From NCBI GenBank assembly GCA_014281115.1, contig JACONQ010000019.1:1736001-1800000 (forward strand): a stretch of 64,000 nt of DNA. The letters run 5' to 3'. The position numbers were made by a program, and so were the translations under genes. Source of the DNA: Laburnicola sp. R22_1. Lineage: Eukaryota; Ascomycota; Dothideomycetes; Pleosporales; Didymosphaeriaceae. Position 1 is the first letter of the stretch. Every line of letters starts with the position of its first letter. This document shows, piece after piece, positions 41,555-52,054 of the stretch. Below the pieces are notes generated by a model, which was not told the DNA's origin, did not search any database, and saw only the letters and a program-made list of their open reading frames with translations.

Positions 41555-43469
41555 AGCCAAGGGTCCTAGTTTCCGACAGCCCCGTGTTTCCGACACCCTG
41601 CAAAGCCCCGCCGCCGTCACCACCCTGGTTACGAATGTGTTCACAACTTTGTCAAATAAATCTCTAAAAACACAAAATAAACTGCATTTAAAGAGCTTTA
41701 ATCGCTTTCTTTGTCTACACTTAAATCACAGGCAAGATACCGTTGTGTTGGTCGTCGATCCTGTGCCGAACGTCGAACCAATACCTGCTCCGCTTCCTTC
41801 TTAGAGCAACTCTCCTCTACCTTCTGCGTTAGGCTTCTCGCCTTGCGAACACGTTGGGAGGGCTCCTAATTAGTCTAAGAGAGAACCTCTGCAAGACTCG
41901 CGAAGCGATTGTTTGGATTAATTGCGACTTTGCGGCGTTTTAGCAGATTTGCTTGCTCAACATGCTCGCGCAAGGAAGCAATCTCACAATCCTTTATAGA
42001 GACCTCTATTGCGATATAGTCCAGCGCTGTGGCAGCAAGCCAAATATATCGTCGTGTAGCTAGAGAGCTGTTCTTCCTAGAAAATAGCTTCACAATGTCA
42101 CCACCGCGTTTTGGCGTCCTAATATCTATGGTAGAAGAGGGGGGTGTTAACGGCTGTTGGCGCACTACGACCCACCGAGAACCCAAGGGCTTATCCACGC
42201 TCTTAGGATACAGCCCTGTCGCCTTCCACCCAGCTCGTACGCACTGCTCTCGAAGACCGATTTTACGCGCTTCTGCATAAAATTCAAGAAATCTGGCCTT
42301 CCTAACCTTCGTTGCATCTGTTAGAGCTGTATGCTCGCCGAGGAACCGCCGATACGCTGCCTTTAGACTTGAGAAACAACTAAGATCTAAAGGCTGGAGT
42401 ATATGTAAAGTATAGGCAGGCAAAAAGAGCAAGTAAACATTATTTAGGTAATATGTAGTTATAAATTCGTCCGAGGTATGACTGCCATAACTGTTGACAA
42501 TAAGCAACCGTGCCTTAGATGGATTGTTAGGCTTAGTCTAGGGCAAGAACACCTTCTCCAGCCACTTAACAGCAATTTCGTTGCTTGTCCATCTATTTTG
42601 CGAGAAGGTAACATGCCAGCTAGGATGTTAAGCTAAAAACTCCCGCTTAAACCACTGCTCCTAGATGCTTTTGGCCTTGAAGATAACAAGGGGGTCTAGA
42701 GCGACACTAAGCGCGGAGATACACTCTATTATAGAGGTCCAAGTACAGGCATTTACTATCTTAACTGGTACAGAGTTCGGATTTTCCTGCGAGGAGCCAA
42801 TAACAAGCCCATTAATACCCTGGCCTTCTATAATGCCGCCCTCGTCGGCATTGTACCTCCGTCGGGGGGGAATCCAGCTCACGGTCCCGTATAGGTCGAA
42901 CAAGTGCCTGATATTATCTAGAGTAGCTGCATTTATACGTTCCTAGTTAGTCTAGCAGCCTAACTTTGTTTTAATGGCCAGGTGGCGCCGCAAAAAGTGA
43001 TTAGACCACTTCCTCCCTAGGTTCCTGTGGTCACCCTCTTGCTTAAGCACGCTAGTTGCGATAGCTTGCACTTGCGCATGCGTTGGCGCGTAACTAAGGG
43101 CCTCCTACTAGAGAATCCAGTGCTCTAGATGCTCTTCTTGAACAGTTGTAAGCCGCTGTTCACCGTCGTGAGCGTGTTGGTGAGGTTAGGCACTATTAAA
43201 GCGGCCGCGAAGAGTGTTCCGTGGTATCCCATGCTGAGCAGCAGCAGTGGCCAAAGCGACCCCAGATTCGAGGTCTGCGAGTGCATTTTGGACGTCGCCC
43301 TCTGTATATCTAGCCATTAGAAGACAGAAAAAATGATGCAAAAAAATGAATTGAAATTAATGAAGAATTGAATTTTTAAGAACTTATATTCGGTTGTAGT
43401 GCATGATGAGGAGGCGCGGTTGTGGGGCTGTCCGAAACACGGGGGTGTCGGAAACTAGGACCCCTGGCT
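41555..43469 (-). mobile_element. pogo/Fot1-like DNA transposon, 1915 bp, lightly decayed
   Basis: Inverted repeats of about 45 bp: left AGCCAAGGGTCCTAGTTTCC, then GACAGCCCCGTG; right end the reverse complement with a few G/C changes. TA flanks both sides (41553-41554 and 43470-43471). The host hAT frame is restored when the element and one TA are removed. The transposase has only a handful of stops, so this copy is younger than its host. Confidence 0.93.
41875..43317 (-). pseudogene. pogo/Fot1-like transposase, broken by several Trp-to-stop changes
   Basis: The minus-strand ATG at 43317 starts MARYTEGDVQNALADLESG, a Psq helix-turn-helix. Then follow the DNA-binding CENPB-type part, DLYGTVSWIPPRRRYNADEG (where the DDE core has NxDExG; here NADEG), RLLIVNSYGSHTSDEF (normally DGHxSH; Asp to Asn) and LHILQPLDLSCFSSLKAAYR with the third Asp intact. 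The tail runs to the stop at 41875. About seven stops occur, mostly TAG/TAA where Trp or Gln is expected, as RIP produces. The open part 41875-42507 is the longest intact piece. Not functional as it stands. Confidence 0.88.
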
Positions 43470-43763
43470 TAATCGCAAGATCCTCAAGCCTATTAAACCT
43501 ATTGTTACGCAGTAAAACTACCTTAAACAATCCGACGGCATTTTGGCTGCCGATTTGGGGTGCCCGCGCTGCCGTTTTCTGACGCTGACTTGCCACTAAA
43601 CCTCCCTACTCATGCGCCGGACAGCTCGGGCGCACGTGCTCTCCGGATTACCCACTTCAGCTAGCGTAGTCGCGCTTCTACACCCCAACTTCGAGGAAGC
43701 TCAGCAGCAGAGCTCTCGGCACGCTGTCACAATACGCCCATGCACCCCCCGCACCGACGCAAC

Positions 43764-46197
43764 ATGCGACGCCGTCTACCCATCGACGATTCCTCCGACG
43801 AGAGCGAATATACCGAGTCTAATGCCAACGGCAGTGTCACGTCAGACACGGACCTCACAGACGACGAAACGTGCAGTAACAAGGATGGCAAGCAAGGCGA
43901 AGAGGTAGAGGACTAAGCATGGCTCTTTACTAATAAGAATCATCCGCCTCAGCACTACACCAGCATGCTGGAAACGTTTAACAAAAGAGAGTACACTAAG
44001 GAGGACTATAAGGAGAGCAGTACCCGTCTACTAGATCGTATCAAAGACTAATGGAACCAGTAAGTCACATGCTCCTACTCTTTAGACTAAGAAATGCGAT
44101 GCTAACACGAGATAGATGCTGGACCTACCTAGGAAGAACAGACCTCCGCTCCCGTACGACCGTGTCCGTCCGCACCCTATACACCTTCTTTAACTGGCTA
44201 CTCGATCAGCGTCAAGGAAAGGGAGGTCGGAAACGCCAGGGTATTAAGTTCGCCAGCTCCCTTAGGACGTACTAGAAGGTGTACCGCCTCGTATACGAGA
44301 GAGCAACAAGTCTTAAGCTGGACAGGAAGATGAACCAGAGCATGCATAAGGTCTGTCCTGCCTCTTATTGCATACCTCCTTCACCCTATAGCACGTCTAA
44401 GCTGTATCGCAGGTGTTACAAAAGCTAGCTAAAAAGCACAGCTTAAAGGAGATAGGCCAAGACAAGGCCTGTATGTACGTGGAGGACCTCACTCGAGTCC
44501 TAGAGACGAATCTTGTAACAACTAAAAAGCGATATTCCCACAGACGCTATTAGATACAAACCCAAATCTACCTACAACTTAGCAGTTTCACAGCAAATCG
44601 GCCAAAAGCTCTTCTTAGCCTCTGCTATCAGCATGTCCAGGTTACGCTGCTCCAGGATCCAGAGGGTGGGCCTTATTGGGTGTTACTTGAGCTAACCTTT
44701 GAATTCACAAAGGAGTTCCTTGGGATTAAAGATATGCAAGTTTTTTTTCTTCTAAGATCCGTTCGTGTTATAAAGATACTAATAATTTGGTTAGGAACAC
44801 TTTCCCTATTCCTGAAGTTATCCATAACGAGACCCTCACCTTCAGCCCCCACGTGTTCCTACTCGGGATGCTCTTCCACGATGGGGCGTTTGCTGCGTAC
44901 AATCTGACATCTCTAGAAGAGCTAAGCAGGCTCTCTATTTCGCCAGAGCGCAATGAACTCCCATTGCGTCTTAATCGAAAACTAGATGATATTCCTGTCT
45001 TCCGCATGGCGGAGAGAACTCCAAAAGGCTGGGTTATCTCTAAGGATAAACGTCTCCCAGACTCTACGTTACGGCCTTGGATTAAAACCCTTGGGGAAAT
45101 TACAGGTTTTGCACAGGTCACTCGGCCCTATTCACTTCGCTACGCTAGAGGCAAGGCATTTAACAAGAATAGTAACATCAGCCTCAGCTACTAGTCCTAG
45201 CAGATCTCGAACTAACGTATGTATAGGCAACGTTAGCGAGGCCATGCAAAACCTAATGATGGGACATGCCAACATACGGACATTCTTGAAACACTACCTG
45301 TCGCGACGTGTCACAGTAGATACACAGGCGGTCGTGCGAGGCATACAACCCCAGGACGCGTTGATGCGAGCAGCTTGCACAATGAGTCGATCGATCGATG
45401 CCCGAAGGCCAAGGAGCCTCACACCGGAGCAATCGGCATCGGTAAATGATGATCCTATCGTTCGCTCGCTGCTGGCGCAACGGGAGCGACTCAAACGTAG
45501 CCTTGGAAACGCAACAAGACATTCGCACTACCAAGCGCTTAACCGCAAGATTAACCAGACAAGGCAGCGATTGCGGCATGCTCTTCTTCAGGAGATTAAA
45601 GAGCGCTGGGAGTACGAGCAACCCGTGCGCGATGTTGAGCAACAGCTTGCTGGCATCGAAGCCAAAGACGTTGCGGCAGCGGCGATGTCTTGTGACGCTA
45701 TGCTCCCGGCCTAGAAGGCATTAGTTAACGCCATCCTGACCTAACTAGGAACATCCCTATAAGAGGAAGTTAGCCGGCGCAACAGGGCCATCTGTGCTGT
45801 CATGAATTACTATGGAATTGAAGAGGGTGGAATACACCTTTCTAGACTGAAACAATCGAAGGGTCATGTCGTACCACTAGTCACTAGGGAAGAGGAGTTA
45901 CAGCGCAAGGTTAATAAGGAAGAGTTGGAAGCAGCCAAGGTGTTGGTATACAAGGAGGAGAGGCCAAGGATATGTTTTGTATGCCTAGGCAACGAGAAAT
46001 TGCCGACAGCTCAGCGCACACACTCGTTTCATACCCCAGGCGATCTTAGCAAACATTTCATGAAAAGACACCTAGCAAATGTACGGGACGGAGATCTCCT
46101 AAGGTGCGGCCTCTGCGGGATCGACATTAAGCACAAGATGCACTGGCAGCGACATGCGCATAAGGTCTATGGTACCGTCTCATTGCGCGCTGCATAA
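43764..46197 (+). pseudogene. DUF3435 tyrosine recombinase (Crypton-like / Starship-captain superfamily), broken
   Basis: Tyrosine recombinases of this family cut and join DNA to move fungal elements. The ATG at 43764 opens an acidic N-terminus (MRRRLPIDDSSDESEY). Across stops and likely introns one reads: LYTFFNWLLDQRQGKGGRKR, GIKFASSLRTY-stop-KVYRLVYERAT, MHKVLQKLAKKHSLKEIGQD, RPKALLSLCYQHVQVTLLQD, PEGGPYWVLLELTFEFTKEF, PYSLRYARG (catalytic Arg region), NLMMGHANIRTFLKHYLSR (His region and candidate Tyr), VDTQAVVRG and RRPRSLTPEQSASVNDDPIV. The C-terminus has two zinc-finger-like motifs (CFVCLGNEKL...H, CGLCGIDIKHKMHWQRHAH). Stops at about 43914, 44050, 44274, 44551, 45192 and 45712 and a probable frameshift break it. 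Several stops fit Trp/Gln decay. Captain or ordinary Crypton-type cannot be decided. Confidence 0.8.
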
Positions 46198-46428
46198 ATC
46201 GAGGCTGCTACCCCTTTGTTGCGACGCTAGTATAGTATTGGCCAATTTATTCTACATTCCCTAGCATTCTCTCGTTGCCATTCTTAACACCGCTTTAGCG
46301 GCAAGCTCACGTTTTCCTCTATTTGCAGTACATGACTCTTGGTATAGTCTTAAACTCCACAGATCTCACTGCGTCACGCAGCCAGGCGAGTCTACCAGCT
46401 CTTAGTTAGCTAATAGAAGCAAAAACCA

Positions 46429-46635
46429 CCCTCTCTTACTGGCAACCCTCTCTCGCTGGCAACTCTCTCTCGCTGGCAACCCTCTCTTGCTGGCAACTCT
46501 CTCTCGCTGGCAACCCTCTCTTGCTGGCAACCCTCTCTTGCTGGCGACCCTCTCTTGCTGGCAACCCTCTCTTGCTGGCAACCCTCTCTTGCTGGCAACC
46601 CTCTCTTACTAGTAATACTCTCTTATATAAGCCCC
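46429..46635. repeat. 17-bp minisatellite, about 12 units
   Basis: Tandem units CCCTCTCTTGCTGGCAA with C/T and A/G variants (CTCGCTGGCAA, CTTACTGGCAA), period 17, decaying at both ends. A 62-codon open frame across it is a product of the repeat; a 17-bp unit shifts frame each time. Confidence 0.93.
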
Positions 46636-47524
46636 CACGTTTGGGTCACCCCTAAATAAAGAGGCTTATAACGCTCTTGTTTCCGACTCTGTTATAGCTA
46701 AGAAAAGGATCTTACCGCCTGCGAAATCGTCTAAGGAACGAGGCTAGTGCGCTTAAATTATTTACGCGTTATCTAACCTCCCTCCCTGCGTGGCGAAAGA
46801 CACCTGTGTCCCGAAGGAAACGATAGGTACTTGCATTGTACACTCTCTTTGCGCTACACACGCGGCCTTGCTCTTGTAGATAAACTGTATAGACTCTCTC
46901 TAGTACCTCCTCAAGCCAGCTGTTAGGTTGTATGTTAATATTACGCAAAGTTGGTTGTTCAGTACGCTGTTAAACGCCCGACCTGCTATAACCCTGCAGC
47001 GCTGTTACCGCCACAACAACAACGTCTTGTCTTTCCGCTTGCTAAAAAAGAGTTTTCACAGCTCCTAGAAGTGTGTAATATCTTCCTATAGTATTTCGAG
47101 GCATTCCAATTCCCAAGTCTCTCTTTTCTCTCTTGCGTTCTGAAAATCTTCGCCCTTCCCTCTTCATTCACCTTGAACATAAGAACGACCTGATTTACTC
47201 GTAGTATTGCTGGAAGACACAAGAATGCCGTATTTTCTAATCCGTGGTGGTACTGCGCCACAGTCCTGCTATTGCCGAGACCTCACCGTATCGCCACAAT
47301 GATTTTCCCATGATTTGCATGCGTTCAGTGTTCTTAAGTATATTTTCAAAACTCGGAAATTTTCCCCACACCGTGGGTCCAGTTAGCCTTAAAACCATAG
47401 TATTGCTTGGGACCGTGGTAGAAGAGCGCGCGGTGGACAAGCTATACAGCTGTACGACAAAATTTTGAGTACATTAGCTGTTGTATCCCCTACTCAAGGC
47501 GGTACACGGGTATTAAAGAGTTAT
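46636..47524. other. Transposon-flank and M24 3' flank
   Basis: Mixed composition with partial C-to-T decay on the left half (to about 47000) and balanced sequence on the right. No element end and no gene recognised; short open frames lack domains. Confidence 0.4.
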
Positions 47525-49087
47525 TCACGGCTCCCAAGGGCTCTTCGCGAAACCTCCACTGATGTTCTCCGCCTCGCCGGTCTCCTTAACCACGAAAACA
47601 TCTTCGTGTCTGACGCCAAATTCGTCCAGAATGTAAACTCCAGGCTCGCTCGTAAATACCATTCCCGGTTTCAATATTGAAATGCAGTTCCCTTTATTAA
47701 GATATGGACTTTCGTGCGCCTTGATCCCAATGCTGTGTCCAAGTCGGTGGGTAAACTGCTCCCCGTAGCCTGCGGCTTCGATAACCTGACGTGCGGCAAT
47801 GTCGACCGAAGCGGCGGTTGCATTCGATACCATGGCTCTTACAGAAGCCTTTTGGGCTTCGAGTACGACTTTCCACACATGAAGCTGCTTCGTGAGATTG
47901 AACTGAGCAGGCGGAGGTTCAGGGAAGAATGGCGGATAGAATGTACGCGTGACATCGCTGCTATACCCATACAAATGGGCACCGACGTCGATAAGGATGA
48001 AATTTCCAGGCTCCAATTTTCTAGTGCCGTCATATCCCCCATGCGGCAGCGCTGCTGATTTGCCAAACTCCACAAGACCAAAGAACGGCTCAAGACCTGC
48101 AGCTCTGAGCGTGGTGTCGAGCACTTCAGCAACTTCGTTCTCGGTCACACCAGGATATAGACACTTTCTCATCGCCCGTATGGCTTCCACTGTCCCGGTG
48201 TTGACTGCTCGTAGGATTTCGATTTCGCGCTGCGTCTTCCTTTGTCGCACAGTTTCCACTTCTCCTCCCAAACCGACTACGGTAAAGGCGTTAGAAGCTA
48301 GTCCTCGGGAGATGAAATCTCGAATTTCTTCGTCCACCATCAGCACTGGTGACAGCTTCTCTCCCCAAATGGGAGACTCCCACAGTGTAGTATAGTAGTT
48401 CCAATGTTCTTCGTAAGTAATCGTGGAAATAGCGTGCTGAAACGGCATTTTTAGTAGCTTGGCGCGCTCCTGCTCAAAGTGGGGGACCAGAAACGAAGTA
48501 TTTGCAACGATGGAGCCATTTTCCAACGGAGACGGGCGTATAACCATCAAGAATGGCCGCTCTTCCGGCTCCCAGGGTTCCCACTGCGGTTGCGTAACGT
48601 TCGCATAGTAGCTGAACGTGTACCCGGGTTCGGCAACAAAAGCATCGATTCCTTCTGCTGCTAGTGCCTTTGCGAGGTTGTTGCGCCTCAGAATAAACTC
48701 TTCTAGCGGCGGGCGCTCAGCTGCCTTCAGGAAGTGAAGGCCGGTGGCAAGATACGTATCAATGGCGCACTTTTGGAATCTTGCTTTCATAGAAGCCTTA
48801 CTGGGGAAGGATATTTCAAATGATCTCGAATATGTCTGGCAGTTATGAGCTGTGATGTACAGTATTATTAAGTCGATTGAAAATTTGGAAAGTCATTGCG
48901 GCCGAGTTAACCCCAGGATTCACGATGCTCTGTCCAGCCTTCTGACTTGGGACTGTAGATGAAGAAATCGCGGCACACTTACCCATGAGAGGAAAAGTGT
49001 GAATGTAGCTAGAATACTTAGAGCCTTGAATATGTGGTCGTGGCGCTTCGTCCTCCTTGTGACGGGGTCTTGCGCATTGCTCTTCAT
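47525..49087 (-). CDS. M24 metallopeptidase (Xaa-Pro aminopeptidase-like) with N-terminal membrane anchor
   Basis: Dinuclear-metal exopeptidase that removes residues before proline. Exons 48983-49087 and 47525-48835 join in phase 0, giving 471 residues. Exon 1 codes MKSNAQDPVTRRTKRHDHIF followed by KALSILATFTLFLSW, a single hydrophobic segment after a basic stretch, so a type II signal anchor. Exon 2 starts TYSRSFEISFPSK. The N-terminal creatinase-type domain has EGIDAFVAEPGYTFSYYANV. The pita-bread domain keeps all five metal ligands: LIDVGAHLYGYSSDVTRTF (two Asp), HRLGHSIGIKAHE (His), FTSEPGVYI (Glu) and VRHEDVFVV (Glu). Complete and without stops, although its 3' side borders transposon-decayed sequence. 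Confidence 0.92.
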
Positions 49088-49492
49088 CGTGCGTGTCGAT
49101 TCACCGGATTAGACAATGGCAAGGTAGTCTCGACCGATTCCTCGTTCCTCACGATGCTATGGGTAGTATCGGTTCCTCATAGATGGGTGAAACGATAGGA
49201 GTGAGGCGGCGTGGTTGTATGATGTCAGCATCAACGACTTACTTGAATAGGCCTAGTCTGATCCGCGAACACTACCTTCGAGCCTGGGAACCTTGGAATT
49301 CCCACAATCACATGCCATTCTGACAAGAAAAGTCTTTTCATCTCAACAAGTCAGACCTTTTACTGAAATATATCACGAGAGACTGTTCTTGTCCTTGAGA
49401 TTCAGACGATCTAAATACCCGCCCTATACGGGTGGTACCTCACCAACTAACCTGTTGGTCGCAACGCCTAAGAAATAGCGCACGGAAAGAGT
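49088..49492. other. Intergenic stretch, promoter side of the M24 gene
   Basis: 405 bp of balanced composition between the M24 start and the 3' end of the next minus-strand gene. No gene or clear element seen. Confidence 0.4.
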
Positions 49493-50035
49493 TTATTCCT
49501 TGGGTATGCTGGAAAGGAACTCCCCGACGTCCTCTATCACCTTCGCCACGCACCAAACCCACAAGAGACCCCCTGCACAAACTGCCATTGGTATCTTATA
49601 ATCACCTATATTAAATCCATCTCGACGCTCCTCCATCCTATCCCGACCCCGGCACCTTGCAGCCTTCTTCCCCACTATCCGACCTCTCTCCTCCTCGCCC
49701 CTTTCCAACCTCCTCTTCGCGGCCCTGGATAGACACAGCTGGAGCTCAAGATCAGCCATTTGTACCTCGTGTCTTAATTTCTCTTCGCGGAAGGCGTTTT
49801 TGATTTTGAGCTTTTTTATCTGCGTTTGTGCGGCAGAGATTTCGGCTTGGACGCTGGGTGGGGGTTGTGGATGGGAGGGGATGGAAGCGGGTGCATGGGC
49901 GTTGGACACGGGCTCGGTGGCGGGTTGCGTAGCGTTGTGGGTTGGCGCAGTTTGGTTTGGTGCTGTGTGTATTTGTGCGGGGTCTGGATGCGCCGCTGCG
50001 CTGGGGATTGGTTGCGTGGTTGAAGCGTCTCGCAT
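49493..50035 (-). CDS. Unrecognised small protein with coiled coil and one membrane segment
   Basis: 180 residues, single exon, start at 50035 (MRDASTTQPIPSAAAHPDPA). Residues 1-62 are Ala/Pro/Thr-rich and probably disordered. About 63-125 is a charged helix with heptad character (EISAAQTQIKKLKIKNAFRE and onward to RLERGEEERGR). A hydrophobic stretch, IPMAVCAGGLLWVWCVAKVI, near 148-167 could be a tail-proximal membrane segment, followed by a short end. I do not recognise the family. No paralogue in the window. Confidence 0.6.
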   Translation of the reverse strand: MRDASTTQPIPSAAAHPDPAQIHTAPNQTAPTHNATQPATEPVSNAHAPASIPSHPQPPPSVQAEISAAQTQIKKLKIKNAFREEKLRHEVQMADLELQLCLSRAAKRRLERGEEERGRIVGKKAARCRGRDRMEERRDGFNIGDYKIPMAVCAGGLLWVWCVAKVIEDVGEFLSSIPKE

Positions 50036-50247
50036 TGTGTCTGTACTTTCGGCTCCAGGGTGTCAGCTTTTATGTCTGGAACCGAGATTTTAGTATGCGT
50101 TGCAGAGTGACTTACTGTGTAGGAAGGTAGCTTGGAACGGTGTTTGGCGTGGAGAAGACGACATTGCAGAGAAGTGAGTGGTTTGTAGAGAAATCACGAA
50201 AATCTCTGCGCAGCGCCGGACTTGCTTCATTGATAGCGGCTAGCACT

Positions 50248-50430
50248 ACCCCCTTATCAAATGGACAAAGTAGAATTAGGCCAATTGTGTGGTACTCAGA
50301 GTTATTACCATCCTTCAAATCTTTCCCATTGGTAGCGAGCAACGGCACCCCCTTATCCGATGCCGGAAGTAGAATTGAGCCAATTATGTCGTATTCAAAG
50401 AGTCATCACATTCTTCAAGTCTCTCCATTT
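50248..50430. repeat. 99-bp tandem duplication
   Basis: ACCCCCTTATC... at 50248 recurs at 50347; the two units share GTAGAATT, GCCAATT, and the CATCC/CATTCTTCAA segment, with scattered changes. It lies between the small gene and an A+T-rich strip. Confidence 0.8.
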
Positions 50431-50449
50431 CGTCACTTGAACCACTGAA

Positions 50450-51480
50450 GCGACAGAGTTGTAAGCCCTCGGCGTACTAAGGCAACAAAGTTAAAAGCCC
50501 TTAGCGAAATAGTTAATTAAGTACTAATTGTAATAGCTTTTAAGCAGCTTCTACTTAGTAAACATAATATAGTTAACTATAATATAGTAACTAAGGTTAC
50601 TAACTATATTATTAAGACGCTTATTCTCCTTAGTAAAGTTTTTTGATATTTTAGTAATTACTACTTTTAGCTTAATAAATTTAATCTAAGTATAAAAAAA
50701 TTTGTAATAGCAGTATTAGTAAGTATAATTTAGTTTTAAAGGTAAGGTAGTTAAAGCTTATATACTAATATAGTTATTTTTATACTATATATACTAAATA
50801 AATATTATACTATAACTAAATTAGCTTTAATTAGAATAAAAAAATAAGGTTATATAATAAAATACCTACTAGTATAAATAGTCCTTAGTCTTTACTAGTA
50901 CATTTAAGAACTAGGTATTTATACTAGCGTTTCTTAGTAGTATATAAGGTAAAAAATTAGCTAGTAAAATAAGTAGCTTAAAATAGGCAAGTTTTAAAAA
51001 GGCTAGAATTGTAAAACCTATCTAGCTAATAGTAACCTATAGTTAACGCAAGTCGTAAGTTAGTGGTTATAGCCACAGCCTTGGGCAATAGTTAATTAAG
51101 TACTAATTACAATAGCGTTGCAACAGCTCCTAGTTGCAGAGTTAGGACAGGGAGACAAGGTTGTATAGCAAAATACCTAGTAATAGTCCTTGCGCTCTAC
51201 TTTTAAAAAACTAAGTACCTATACTTACGCCTGTTACTAGTATATAAGGTAGAAGAGTAGTTAGTAGCTAAAGTAGCCTAAAATAGGCAAGTCTTAAAAG
51301 GCTAAGGTTGTAAAAACTACCAAGCTATTAGTAAACTATAGTTAACGAGTCGTAAGTGGGTGCGAAAAGTACCCAGCTTCGGGCGATTGCTTGCTATTTT
51401 ATCTTATTAAAATTCGTTTATAGTCAACCCAACCTTTTACGGATTATAATCCAATCGGCGGTTCTCGACCGTATTGTAAC
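50450..51480. other. A+T-rich, RIP-like strip with internal direct repeats
   Basis: No gene. Two direct repeat pairs are visible: GTTAATTAAGTACTAATT at about 50511 and 51090, and a stretch from ACTAGTATATAAGGTA at about 50934 and 51237 that runs on through TAAAATAGGCAAG and TAGTTAACG...AGTCGTAAGT (about 110 bp). It is probably a remnant of a decayed repeat; family unknown. Confidence 0.5.
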
Positions 51481-51680
51481 CACCCAATCCATGGTTCAAT
51501 GCCTAATCTCAGATAAATAACTAAGTCTACTGGGCATTTCAATCTTCACATGTGTATGATGTGTTTTTAGACATGATAAACTAAAAAGTGTAACTAGTTG
51601 GATTTTCTTACTCGGGCGTAATTACCTTGTTTATTGCGCGGATTCTGGCTGGGGTATTATGCAAGAATAAGGTAAATATA

Positions 51681-51808
51681 CGTGGCGTTAAATTAACTAC
51701 CTAGGGGTAGAGCAACGAAGGCTTTCATCTTAAATAACATGACAAAAAAGGCAGAGCCCCCTGCTTAGTAAACAAAAAGAGCGTAAAAAGGTGATCACAA
51801 AAAAACGC
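51681..51808. mobile_element. Possible small non-autonomous transposon (MITE-like), 128 bp
   Basis: Flanked by an exact 12-bp direct repeat AAGGTAAATATA (51669-51680 and 51809-51820). The inner part 51684-51771 is repeated at 6070-6157 inside the transposon nest. Ends show a short inverted match (GGCGTT / AACGC). A long target duplication would fit a Mutator-like element better than Tc1/mariner or hAT; this is an inference from two copies. Confidence 0.5.
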
Positions 51809-52054
51809 AAGGTAAATATATAATGGGCTCGATAAGAGGTGCAGGACCAAGACTAAAAAGCAACTACAGCGTATTACCACAAGACGAACGATACGAAGGC
51901 CAGATCTACTTTAAATTTCGTCCTGTAGGTATACAACAGCGAGTGCGAACTACACCATCCACCAAATCTTCACTCCTCCTCCTCCTCTTTAACAAAAGCA
52001 TACCCCCACCACTCCACCCCTCCTCGCCCCCCTCCTTCAACCCCGGATACACCT

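Larger units (their letters stand above)
40105..43523 (+). pseudogene. hAT transposase, broken (split by pogo insertion)
   Basis: The ATG at 40105 opens MPPRKRASNDLTRPKKRVKS. A BED-like zinc finger follows (LSKLYFVCRYCYKY). The hAT catalytic part shows YFVLNNATNNNSTIAIVAQE (normally LDNASNND; Asp to Asn, RIP-type), RLCCGPHTLNLISQTLL (normally CAGHILNLV) and EEWRRVGPLSVLLSIINYIK. After the pogo insert it continues KPIKPIVTQ*NYL, where TRWNS is expected, so the stop stands at Trp. More than fifteen stops, nearly all at expected Trp or Gln codons. The C-terminal dimerisation domain is absent. Not functional. Confidence 0.85.
39609..43524 (+). mobile_element. Decayed hAT transposon, interrupted by a pogo element
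   Basis: Begins CAGACTTGTTAACAATCAAG at 39609, preceded by TGTGTACT (possible 8-bp target copy), with a subterminal palindrome around GCTTGCAAGCGCTTG. A broken hAT transposase frame starts at 40105. At 41553 a pogo element is inserted with TA duplication; the frame resumes exactly at 43470 (SALA-N-NRKILKPIKPIVT). It ends near 43524 against the DUF3435 region; no 3' hAT end was found. Confidence 0.8.

Noticed and set aside
43505..43516. TTAC-N7-A sequence close to the DUF3435 relic, like the target reported for some Starships
   Set aside because: It lies in recognisable hAT coding sequence before the border, the pattern is short enough to occur by chance, and no matching site was found at another end.
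46410..46598. 62-codon repetitive frame
   Set aside because: Product of the 17-bp minisatellite, whose unit length is not a multiple of three.
46986..47440. Two short minus-strand frames (91 and 67 codons) between the minisatellite and the M24 gene
   Set aside because: No domain, overlapping ends and partial RIP-like decay nearby; not supported as genes.
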